Part shown: piece by piece, positions 24,194-34,616 of the stretch | Layout of the letters: every line of letters starts with the position of its first letter | How positions within the stretch are numbered: position 1 is the stretch's first letter | Source of the DNA: Phallus indusiatus | Taxonomy: Eukaryota > Basidiomycota > Agaricomycetes > Phallales > Phallaceae | NCBI GenBank assembly: GCA_027605045.1 | Contig: JAQFWX010000007.1 | Coordinates: 1,736,001 to 1,800,000, forward strand | Reading direction: 5' to 3' | Length of the DNA: 64,000 nucleotides | Notes under the pieces: model-generated | The model's database searches: none | Told to the model about the DNA's origin: nothing | What the model saw: only the letters and a program-made list of their open reading frames with translations | Position numbers and translations under genes: made by a program

Positions 24194-25653
24194 ATGATCA
24201 CTGGCCCACCAGACTCTTCTATAGACAAAATGCAAAATCAAGAAGGATACGGCTATTTACCTCCCAGTGGTCCCCCACCATCATATGCACATGGTCATCC
24301 TGCATACCCATCCTCAGCGGATGCAAGTGCTGGCTCATCGCGCTACGTAGAAACTGGATCAAGTTCTCAATACCAGTCTCAATGGCAAGGATCTCCAACA
24401 TCCCCAGCACACTCAGGACCCAGCCCTTCAGGTTACCATCCTTATCCGGCTCAAACTTCTCAGTACTAACCCCAAGGGCAGGGATCTCCAGCACCCAGTC
24501 CCTCTACTCATCATCCTTACCCTCCACCAAGTGAGATATACCCTCCTGCACCATCCACCAATGCAGAAAGGTCTTTTGGCCCGACATCTTTCGACAGAAA
24601 CCGCGACCCTTTGAACCCTCCTCCACCATCATTTGCCAGACCAGCTCCTCCCCGTCAGCCTTCACCTCCCTTTCCGCCTTTGACACTCTACAGCAAAGCA
24701 CCAAGTCTTGATAAAGGTTTCCCGGTTGCTTTACCAGCACCTTCCGATCGCTTTGCCACTGTCGCCAACCCTTACCAACAACAACAAGATCCTTCTCAAG
24801 TTTTCACTCATCCCTTCTTTGAAAGAGATGTGGGCGAAGCGGATTGGAGAAGGTATGAACGTTTGAGCATTGATTCATGTCTCTTGATGACTCAACACAA
24901 ACGCGAATTGTTTTAAACAGATTGATTGAGGATATGTACATTGTAGCACAGCTCTCCGGAACCCAGAAGATTGCTGCAAACGTTGTACCAGTAGCTGCCG
25001 GTTCAGGCTTAGTAGGCGGCATATTCCTAACCCGAGCCATCGAAAGGCGCATGAAGAAGAAAAAGAATGAGCCTGTAGCAGATCTAGTCGATACGTGGAA
25101 TCAGGTAAATGGGGTTTTATCAATCTTTTCTTGTCATATTCTTATTCCTTATCGGGGAATGTCCCAGTATTTCTTCCATCCACGTGGGCTTCATGTTATT
25201 CTTGCCCACGGTGCCGAAAACATCAGCGGCGAAATAGATGGACCAGCACCTGACTGGGTTAGGTCTCGTCGTGATTCCTCAGATTCAGATAGCTCAGAAG
25301 AAGAAGCACGCCAGCGCACCGGGATCCGCGGTGGTAGTGGTAGTGGTGGTATCGCTGGTATTGGGAGTAGCGTTCTCGGAAGGCTCGAGTCTAAATTTGC
25401 TCCAAGAGACGATACTCAGCAGCGCTCTGGCCGCCGTGGTGGAGGCATTAGAGGTGGTGGAGGTGCTGCTGGACTTGCAGGAGGCGTTGGTGGTATTCTC
25501 GGAAAACTCGAGTCTAGATTGACTTCGAAATTCGAGAAGATAGAGTCGAAGGTTGGGGGAAGGCTGGAAAAGAGAGATGACCGAAAAGCCCAGCGTGCTG
25601 AACGCAAAGCACAGAAGAATGAAAACTACAGACTTGTTGTAGTCCCCGCTTAA
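24194..25653 (+). CDS. Conserved basidiomycete proline/glycine-rich protein with in-frame TAA
   Basis: Exons 24194-24852, 24921-25104 and 25168-25653 are in phase throughout. The protein begins with a Pro/Ser/Tyr-rich region (YGYLPPSGPPPSYAHGHP). The conserved core follows: VFTHPFFERDVGEADWRR, LIEDMYIVAQLSGTQKIAANV, a small-residue hydrophobic segment (GSGLVGGIFLTRAIE), KKKKNEPVADLVDTWNQ and YFFHPRGLHVILAHG. The tail has Gly-rich repeats of the type GRLESKF/GKLESRL and basic runs. I recall this core as widespread in agaricomycetes with no assigned function. A TAA at 24467-24469 lies in frame inside the Pro-rich part. It is preceded by TAC and followed by AACCCCAAGGGCAG, so it sits in a perfect TACTAAC branch motif before an acceptor. 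A 135-nt in-frame intron (24347-24481, donor GTAGAA) would remove it. A second candidate start is ATG 24230. Confidence 0.65.
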
Positions 25654-26074
25654 CTTCCCTAGATGGACTTTGCATTTTCTTTCTCTTTTGGTTACATATG
25701 CTTTAATGACTGTCCCGTATCTATATGTTCATGTGACAATTCTCAAGTTATCCACGAGACTATAACGTGATGTGTTTATATTCGAAGCTAGATGAGAGAT
25801 TGGAATATGTGGTGCATCACATTAAAGCTGTGATATTGACATCGGCGACCATTCAGTTGACTCAACACGGGACTTGTTGACTACGCAACGGGCACACATC
25901 TCATATGTGAACATGAAAAGAGGGTCAATATGTGCATAATATACTCCAAAACATTCTTCATGAAGCCAAACAATACAGATTGCGATCCGCCTAGCTAATT
26001 TCACCTACGATTAGCCCATCACATTTTACATACGTACGCACACCAAGGAAGGAAGAAGAAAAAAAGAAAGCCCC
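25654..26074. other. Convergent intergenic region
   Basis: About 420 bases between the stops of the plus-strand proline-rich gene and the minus-strand secreted-protein gene. It should hold both 3' UTRs. Nothing else is evident. Confidence 0.5.
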
Positions 26075-26786
26075 CTAATACAAAAGACTGAATCCGAAAA
26101 CGTTGGTGGCCGTCAAACAACCGAGGGTAGTCGGTGTATCTTGTGTAGCAGCTGGAATGCCTGAAGCATCCGAGGCGATATATCCATAAAGACCAGAGGG
26201 GCATTCAGAGCTCACGGGTCCGGACTGGATATTGTTCAGAATAATCCGTGAAGATAGAGAAGAAGATGGAAAAGCTTACCCAGTACAGGAATCCATCAAA
26301 CATACTCCATGTTATGCTTGCCGTTGAAAGGGCAGCGCTCGATGGGCACGTTATAGATTGAATAGTGGAGTCTGATACAACGGATAAACATTGACCACTA
26401 GGACCTTGGAGTACACCTGCGGGATTTAAACGTCATGATTAAGCCTTCATGAATGAAGTTTGGAAGAGAGAAGATGACTGTTTTACCAGATGGGTTGCCG
26501 CTGCTACTATCTTCCGTGGTACCACAGTTCATTAAAGATACGTCGAAACCGGTCTGAATGTTGTTAGGATCCCAAACAAGACTTCCGTCGAGGATTTTGA
26601 AGTTGCCTGTGTTTTGGAAGATAAGCATTAAGGTTACCAGATTAGACAACTGAGAACCTCGTGCTTACCCCAGTTGCCGTTGGGAGAGAGATTCCCTTCC
26701 AGCATTGCAGTACATGATCTTGACGCAAGTGGACTGGCAGATGCCGAAAAGTACAAAAGCGTAGAAAGAGCTAGTGAAACCAACAT
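26075..26786 (-). CDS. Small secreted protein
   Basis: Four exons (26669-26786, 26487-26606, 26280-26416, 26075-26224) sum to 525 nt, giving 174 residues. The start MLVSLALSTLLYFSASASPL is a typical secretion signal, with cleavage likely near the ASASPLAS stretch. The mature part has blocks NLSPNGNWGNFKILDGSLVW, FDVSLMNCG, LQGPSGQCLSVV, SITCPSS, ECPSGLYGYIASDASG and TTLGCLTATN. It has about six cysteines, which fits an extracellular disulfide-bonded protein. The QCLSV type motif recalls carbohydrate-binding beta-trefoil proteins, but this is weak evidence and I assign no fold. It could be a cell-wall or host-interaction protein. No individual exon is longer than about 50 codons, so it is easily missed. 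Confidence 0.7.
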
Positions 26787-27754
26787 AGCGAGTCTTGATG
26801 AGGATGTGGAAAAGTGGATAAAAGGTTCTTTTCTTGAGACGTGTCCAAATGAACGACGGAATAAATCTGCACATCGAATTGTCGATTTTTATATGAGGTC
26901 ATTCAGGAGGCCAGGTTATCATGCAATTCTGCCAACATAATAATACCGTGAGCCGGCGCGCGCACATTATCAAAACATAATTGTAATCCCTAACCATTAT
27001 TAGTTTAGAATTCAGGTGACGAGTTGGTTGAAATTAAACCGTTTAGTAACATATTTTCTTTTCCAGGGGAAGCAGGTCCCACGGAGAAATCGAACCATGA
27101 AGTCATTTCGATAGAGTTTCGACACGTGCAGTGCGGTGAAAGGTGATATTGAGAAAAAGGCATGAGAGCCATGAGACCAAAAGTATGAAAGCATGACTAA
27201 AAGGCATTCCGTTAACATTATTGAGTGGAATTCTGGCAAAAAGTAAATCCTGCTTGGGGAAGAGGCGGCACCTTTGCCAGGAGAAGAAGAACCGTCATCA
27301 TTTTAAAATCGGTGGTGAATTCGGTTTTTCCTTGGAAAGTCGGCGGAGCGTTGCCGTTTTGCCTTTTCGCCTAATTTTTGTTGTTGTAAAATCACGATCT
27401 TTTACTATTAACCAAACGAAGTTTTAACGTACTTTTGTCGGCGCAATTCCGCAGATAATATAGAACGGGATGTCTTTTGGATTGCTGATGTAATTGTCGT
27501 GTTCAAGCTTGGTCAAGGGCTTACAGATGGATGACACACCTTACAGTGGGGCGTGGCATATCTTACGCGTTTCAGTTCATTTTGATGTTTAACCTGACTA
27601 ACATGTGAAAGATACATCTCATTTAGGTCGCAAAGCTACTAGGAGTGCTGAATAGCATTCCGAGTACTATATGTATTAATGAATTGGATTGGATGTAGAA
27701 AGCATGCGATATGAAAAATAAAAGGTATTAGTGTCTCTCTTTAAGATATTAATT
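26787..27754. other. Intergenic region, no supported gene
   Basis: About 970 bases between two minus-strand genes. The part next to 26786 is the promoter side of the secreted protein, and the part before 27755 is the 3' UTR of the oxysterol-binding protein. Short open frames here show no family signal. Confidence 0.45.
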
Positions 27755-29822
27755 CTAATGGTCGTCAACTTCAACCTGTGCCAATTCGGCTTCAACCGAT
27801 TTCTGGCCTTCTGATGTCAAGAATGATTCTCCGGTTTCAATATCCTGTTCAAAGTATACAGGCACAAATCTAAAAAAAACCATTGTCAATGTTTCCGAAA
27901 AGAGGAGAGAATTAAGTTTGTAGCATACTCAATGCCTTTCTTCTTGCGATCCGCAGCCAAATCTCTCTGGCGTTGTTCAATAGCCAATTTAACCTTGGTA
28001 GCTTCACTATACGCCTTTTTCAAAAGATTGCTCGTCACATGCTCCCAGAGCTTCCGAGATTCATTCGGTTGTTGAACCGATATAGGTCGAACAGATTTAG
28101 GAACCACATGTAATGTCGAAAGGTCAATCAAAGTTTTCCATTCCTATATGTCCCGATCGTAAACACCAGGTATTAAAAGGGTATGAAATGAAGAAATGTA
28201 CAGTTTCGTTTGGCCGTTTCCACCGAATGTGGTGCTTCCAGCTACCTTCAATTTGAGCGACAATTCTATCTCTTGGCACATGCTTGACCCGTGTCCAGGT
28301 TGACGTGTCGTCTTCATCCTTATACGTATGAATAACACCCTCAACAGCAAACTGTGGTTTGCCAAACCAGGGCTACAGATGATATTCAGCAACTGACACG
28401 TAGATGAGTGCGTTTAGAGCCAACCTCGTCTTTATAATCCAAGATTGCGCGATATTTCACGTCAGACTTGCCTCCGTCAACTGTGATCGTAATCTGCATA
28501 ATAACTATCAATGACAGAGCTGGGGGTCATACAAAAGAAAGACCTTACGAAATCTGATACTGTCGCATAGAAGCTTCCTCTCAAAATACCATTCACTTGG
28601 GCTGTGGGATGAGTGATCTGATACCGTTCACCTTCACCGTAGCCACCGTTGATTCTAATGAAGATGCCCTTATTTCGTGCCCCGGGACCAATACGAATAG
28701 TTGTTCCAGATACGCGAGCTGATATCTGATCGACACCAGAAGCTGTTATATGCCTAGCCGGACAAGCAGCATACCATGAAGATATCGGAGGGTGATGGCA
28801 CACTTGTTCAGTCTGACAAAGTATGACATGTAAATAATGATAATGGAACTTATACATTGATAGTGAGACTTACAAGGAATACTACTCGAACACGTTCTCC
28901 AGTCGCTATATCGCTCTCGAGCAATTGACCGGTCTTGGCATCTAAATCGCTCTCACCTAGACTCAGCTCTGATATGCCAGCTTCTAAATTAGACTCCCCG
29001 ATCAAGGACTGAGGGATAGGAGAGGGAGGAGCAGATTTGCCTTCTCCTTTGAAGCTTGCCGAGCTCCTAATACTCAAGGCGTCCGAGTTCCGGTAGCCGT
29101 TTCTGGGCGGTGCAGCCAGAGTTGGAGTGAGAGAAGCTTTGTTGTTGTTGCCTGCGGGCGAAGAATCGGCGGGTGCAGAGACAAAAAGATGTTGTATAGG
29201 AGGTTCATCGTAATCAGATGAATATGAAGGGGGAATGACGTCCCAGTGTCCCCTGAAGTATTCTCCAAGGACCGAGTTGTATGGCTTGCAGATCTTGCCT
29301 CGCTACACAGGCGTTGTTTTCGATGAAAAGGGGATTCTAGAGACACCAAGACTTACAATGAACTTGAGATCCTTGCTGAAAGTAAATCGAACGACAGCTA
29401 ACATACGATAGAAAGGATCGTCAACATCATTGATTCTGATAATCGTTGACCATCATTAGCTCATCGTCATCCGGCGTTTTGAAAAGGGAATCTCACTTAC
29501 GCCGTAAACAAATCGGGTCTGTCCAGATAATTCCAGTATTCCAAGTTTGGGACTGGTTCCAGTAAAGAAGATGGAAGAGAAATGCGCCTGATAGAAATCG
29601 AAAAGAGTAGTGAGACATGAGCTCATTTTTTCTTCAAGCAAAACAGGATCAATACATGGCTGCTATATCCTTGACACCCAAGCATTTCTTTAGAATGCTC
29701 ATGATAGTCTTTATTTTTCCACCTTCGTCGCCATCTGGAACAGATTGTGCTGGGCTAGACTCGTTCACTTCGTCCTCGTAAATTTCAGGTGCCGGGTCGT
29801 TCTCATCAGGAATCGTAGTCAT
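27755..29822 (-). CDS. Oxysterol-binding protein (short Osh/Kes1 type, no PH domain)
   Basis: Lipid-exchange protein working at membrane contact sites. It is multi-exon on the minus strand, starts at ATG 29822 (MTTIPDENDPAPEIYEDE) and ends with VEVDDH before a TAG at 27755. Exon order shows SILKKCLGVKDIAAM, RISLPSSLLEPVPNLEYWNY, RMLAVVRFTFSKDLKFI and KPYNSVLGEYFRGHW. A Ser/Pro-rich insert follows, then the family signature. Next come IFIRINGGYGEGERY, WFGKPQFAVEGVIHTY, WKTLIDLSTLHVVPKSVRP and the C-terminal helix ESRKLWEHVTSNLLKKAY. No PH or ankyrin domain precedes the core. The signature reads EQVCHHPP where most members have EQVSHHPP. The exon boundary near 28220 is uncertain: a donor at CG|GTGGAA restores frame into EWKTLIDL. 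The long insert after the HWDVIPPS block is unusual for the short Osh proteins. Confidence 0.9.
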
Positions 29823-30539
29823 AGTGATAGAGAGAAAACAAGAATGAATGAAACTAGAGTAACGCCCAAAGGCTTTAATGAAGTGAAAGGGATATTTCGA
29901 GAATAGAACTAAGAAGAAAAGGATATCAGGAGTATCAGGAGTCGAAGTCCAAGTGAAGTAAATTGTGAAGCTGTGGGCCTGCGCACTTGTGATTGGCTCT
30001 TGAATCTGATCACGTGATTTTTCCACTCCAGCCCTGAAGATCAAAAAAACTCTACATCCTGTTTCCCAAGTTACTCAAATTCTTATATTCTTTTATCTAT
30101 GTCGGCAATGTAGGCAGCATTCTCTTATTTAACTTCAAAAAAATATGTATGAAATAAAAGCAATTGTCTGGACTAACGACGCTCAGAGCCTACATAGGAG
30201 AGCACACTTACGCACGTGTCTTGGCAATCCTTGGAATTGCCAATCATGGCAATTCTTTTGTTATAGCTGTCATTAGTGCAGTCAAGTTGAAGCTATGGGA
30301 GTGTATACGTTCAATTTAACGGCATCCTTGATTGATAGTATTTTGCTGATACTTGATTGTCATCGCCGATTTGACATGAGTATCGGGAAACACATCGTTC
30401 TTATTGCGTCGTGGCGTGAATTTCACGGACGAGCGATGACATCGATAGATTATCACCAAAATTTATGCTCGTGGGTGCTATCGTATGAAATCAATAGGTG
30501 GAGCAATCACAAGAATTCACATGCTTACTTGAAGTCCTC
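29823..30539. other. Upstream region of the oxysterol-binding protein gene
   Basis: Promoter and 5' UTR side of the minus-strand gene. It includes a CACGTGAT sequence near 30009-30016, an E-box like the site recognised by bHLH factors of the USF/Cbf1 class. An open plus-strand frame (30295-30732) overlaps an open minus-strand frame and has no family signal. Confidence 0.35.
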
Positions 30540-31562
30540 TGTCTACTCCAAGCCGGAGCCAGTACATACTTCATGGCATGGATTCTCAACCTCCTGCAAT
30601 GAAGAAAGGGGGAAAATACTTGATGAAAATGCCTTTTATATGTTTGACGTAAAGGTAAGGCAGATAACGAATGGGCCTTATCTGCGGAATCGAAATTCCC
30701 ATTTTGTTCGGCTGGACGGGAATACCCGGTAATATTGTAGCCACTCATATTTTGAGCGGGTGATGACAAGGCAGGAAGAGAGCCAAAGCCAATGTTCCCT
30801 CCTTGGTTCTAGTATTCCTCATGTTACTTCCTGGTCTTTGAATCTGTAGACCGACCCTCTCCGGATTTTCACGGAAATAGCATAGGCGGCGACGAAGTTA
30901 TTCAGGTATCGGTGCATTCCATATTGGGGGCAATAAATGTCGACAGGTAGTCAGGCTTACGCTCCACCTTCTGTACGTCTTTCAAAAACGTCGCATTTTT
31001 ATAGCATTCTCCTCGTGGATCAGGAAATTCTTGCGAATCCAGCGTTATTACATTCTGTAGATCATGATATGAATCATCTTACTACCAGGATAGGAGCCAT
31101 GATCTCATAGAGGTTCTCTGGGAAAACAAGAGCACCCTGGAAATCGAGGAAGTGAAGAGGAAAGAAGACGTTATCGAAGGAAACGTCATGAGGGGGAGAA
31201 ACCACATACCGTAAAGCATCTGTTGGTATCAAACCCTGCATCCTATGATATCGAAAAGACCCAAGGAGCTAGGAGTGAAATCTTGGGACGAATATCTTAT
31301 TCTTCTCGTTTCGGAGGTTCGCGAAACGTAGCTCTTTTCGACCACGGCCGCCTGGTATCCCGGATGAGCTTCCGAGAATCCAAGTCCACACGAAGGACGG
31401 AAGGATTCTTCAAAATCGTATTGGGAACCTCCAGGGGAGAACAGATAAGAAAAATAGACTGTGGGATAGCCAAAACATCGAGCGCTTAGATAGAGAAAGA
31501 GGGCTGAGCAACACGGCAGCGGCCAGATACGTACTTAGCGGGCAAGCGTTCCGTTGATCCCA
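30540..31562 (-). other. Possible multi-exon gene of unknown family
   Basis: A minus-strand ATG at 31562 in a good context (AAAAAATGG) begins MGSTERLPAK and runs into a GTACGT donor. Downstream on the same strand are short stretches that look coding and are bordered by plausible splice sites. One contains LVFPENLYEIMAPIL, another VITLDSQEFPDPRGE, and another QYGMHRYLNNFVAAYAISV. I could not join them in one frame, and I recognise no family. It may be a small intron-rich gene, a decayed gene, or chance. Confidence 0.2.
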
Positions 31563-33818
31563 TTTTTTCTTCGAAGAAAGCCTTCTTCTAGCTTATCGCC
31601 GAACGAAACTTGGGTTTAGAAAGCTAACACGTGATAATACTTAAACAAAGAGAAACAGCTTTTCCAGGTAAGAGGTTAAGAACAGGGGATGACTGAGGAT
31701 GAGATCCTGTCTTCTTGCACAAGTGAGCTGTTCATCACAAAAGTAATCTTTATTCTCTAATGACGTCTCTTTAGAAGCTGGAATTATTCAAGTCATAAGA
31801 AAGACTTGAACTTACCTTTTTTTTATTTACGATATTCGTGACATGCACAACGATATGAAAGGCGATACGGGGGTCCGATTTGACGCAACAAAATAATTGA
31901 AGCATGGCTTTCGCGTTGTCGAAAACTCTACAGAAGCCTTATTAGACAGAAAAGAAGTTCAATGAAATGCAGTCTAAATTTGGGCTTTCTTTTCTCTTGG
32001 GGTCGGGGCTAAACGGGGACGCACGTCCAAGGAATCCATCACGGACAAAACACATTCTTTAGCTGCGCAGCTTCGAGAAGGAAACACGACGATCATAAAC
32101 TGTTCTTTGAAAGGCACGGAAGTCGAAATTAAAGTAAAAAAACGACCGTTAGGTGAGTTCTCACCTGTTATCATAAGACGTACCGACAACTTCCCACCCA
32201 GGGTTATCGTGGCTGCAGAACTTTAATGTTCATTTGGGCTTTATTCATACATATTCCTCATCGGAACGTATACAGCTTTCAATAACGCTGTTCATTATAG
32301 TTCATGTCGGTCAGTTGACTGATTGGCCGTCATATTTTCCGGGGTAAAACGGTCTCGTCAATATTTGCAACATGAGGTAGTAGGAAGAAGAACAGACCTT
32401 TGGCAATTTCTCACGGTTTTCATGTCGTTCAACTGGTTTTTTCTAGGTTTTTTTCAGTGTTTTGTTCATGATGTTGTAGGGTTCCCCAAGGAAAAGGCCT
32501 GGTCGGGTGATGAAGTCCTCTTGGCCCCATCAAAATTCAATGTTATTAAGGTCACGGTTTACTATTGGTTGTGTCGTATGCTATATTCAGGTGATGGGTT
32601 GCTTCCTAAATTCTACAACGTGTCTAACGATAATATATAGTGTGCTTAAACACTTTTCACTTCCGTCGAATAATAAACGGCGTTCATTTTCTAATGCTCA
32701 AGCTGTTATTGCAAATAGATCCTGGTTTTCCCTCGAAATAAAAGGGTGACAAACGGTAAAACGTTGTTGAAGCTGCGTCAGAACCTTTCCCACCTTGCAT
32801 GTTTTTTTAAAGAAAAACGTTGCCACTTCCCAATTTAACCAACGTCCTACTCGCCTATTCATCTGTTTCCCTCCTGAAATTAGGTCAGTGAAGGAGAGAA
32901 GGATTCTTATGGGTTATCCACATGGTTGTGCATGTTGCCAGTGGGCCATCCGAACAACGTTCAACTTGTGGCGTTTCCGTCATGATAATTGGCTCTTCAC
33001 ACTTCTTTGTGAGGGGTACTTAGCGAGCGTCATCTGTGTCGCAAATTACAAAATGTCGGCTTCATCCGAACTCGCTTGACTGCGGGAAATCCCCGAACGA
33101 AAGGGAAAGAAGAAACTGAAAATTGGCACAGAACATCGGTGTTTTGAAAAAGCCCCTTCACCTTCCGCTCGGTTTTTAGAATATGGTAAAGCTCATTATC
33201 CTCGGATTTTGTGCCAGGGCCACGTAATCATATCTCTTTATCCCGAATATTCATCGACATATTTCTTGGAGAGGAGGATATTGCTCATGCCATACGATGG
33301 GTCTCCGGGTCAAACTATCATTACGCTGCTTTATGCACGTGTGCCTATCTCTTCGTATCTCACGCAAATAATAATAATGAGAGCATGGTATGCACCTGCT
33401 CTCCTATTCATCCGATCTTTGTTTTTTAACCTTTCATATGGTCATTCTTCTTGCGGATGAGTGCCGACCCGCCAGACAGCGATTCCGTGCGGGTCATTGG
33501 CAATTGCATATCTATCAAACCAGTCTTTTTCCTTCCTTTAGGCTTAAAATCTCGAGATGGTTATCATTTAGGCCTTTTCAAGTATTATTAAAATAATTTT
33601 ATTATGGTCATATATCTGCATGTGGCGTCATATGGAAGCCTCTTTGTCCTGAGCGGGGAAACTGGTATACCCAGTTTTTTCTGCACAAACACTTTCAACA
33701 TCCTGCCACATTCCGTATTCAGTTTTGAAAAAGTATAGTCGGGGTTTTTTAATATGCGCTATTGTTAGGTCGTATCCATAACATGCCACGTCATGCAAGT
33801 TGTTCGCGCTCGCACTTC
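31563..33818. other. Intergenic region, no supported gene
   Basis: Plus-strand frames at 32323-32640 and 32795-33079 are open but show no family motif. The last part before 33819 is the 3' side of the nucleotidyltransferase-like gene. Nothing else is evident. Confidence 0.4.
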
Positions 33819-34616
33819 CTAAACACCATATCTCTGCTTGATCGCCGTCCAAGCAGAAGCCGCTGATGGATATTGTGCAACAAACCGATCCATATCGTCC
33901 TCCTGTATCCTGTTTATATCGACCTGCTCCCAATAACGCGTCACGACGTATAGGAGGTGTTCACCGTCCTCCTGCGATCCTCGGCTGGTATCACACAAAC
34001 GATCGGTCAATTAGACTGTTCCCATTGAGATCGAAGCAAGCAAAACAAACCTCGTCCATGCCTTCAGTTTGGCTCTGACAAACTCTGTAATGTTGAGGAA
34101 TGGAATATGATGTATCTGCATAATTCGTGAGGCGTTAAGATTTCGGGGACCCTCCTCTCCAGCAGGAAGTACTTCAAACTCAATTGCCGGAATAGGCTCA
34201 TGGTACTTGACATACAGTCTGATTAGGTTTTTTTCAAAAAAGGTAGATTTGTTAGAGAGAGTACAGATCATTTAGATCGAAATACGACTTGCCTATTGCT
34301 CCATCCGACAAGGGTCGCAGTCATGACTTCGTTGCCTGCGAGAGCTTGCCGGACGAGACGGAATGGATGTGTAGATCCTGTGCCTTCAACTATGCAGAAT
34401 AACTCCTAGAAAATGATGGATAAGATATTCAGGAATGGACCCTTTCTCACAAGGAATTCTCTTGGAAGGCAATATCCATACCTCCGAGGACCTAGATGAT
34501 CCTAGTAGAACAGTGAGGAAACCGCCATGAAAGGCGTGTGAGATATTCTGTGTTCGAAGGATGTTGGAAAGAGTCGCAGCAGCTTGAAACAATCGTCGAG
34601 TGGAAGAAGAACTCAT
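33819..34616 (-). CDS. Conserved basidiomycete protein, nucleotidyltransferase-like
   Basis: Four exons (34482-34616, 34293-34405, 34051-34218, 33819-33984) sum to 582 nt, giving 193 residues. Exon 1 has MSSSSTRRLFQAAATLSNIL and HAFHGGFLTVLLGSSRSSEE. A helix followed by a Gly-Gly motif and Ser at this spacing recalls the start of a nucleotidyltransferase fold; the catalytic acidic pair is not clear. Later blocks are STHPFRLVRQALAGNEV, KYHEPIPAIEFEVLPAGEEG, IPFLNITEFVRAKLKAW, VVTRYWEQVDINRI and YPSAASAWTAIKQRYG. I recall close relatives annotated only as hypothetical in agaricomycetes. The second intron appears to be a GC-AG intron: donor GCAAGT at 34287-34292 and acceptor CAG before 34218. 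The GC donor rests on keeping the conserved WSNR/LYVKYHEP junction in frame. Confidence 0.75.

Noticed and set aside
30295..30732. 145-codon plus-strand frame
   Set aside because: It overlaps an open minus-strand frame, has no domain and no supporting splice or start context.
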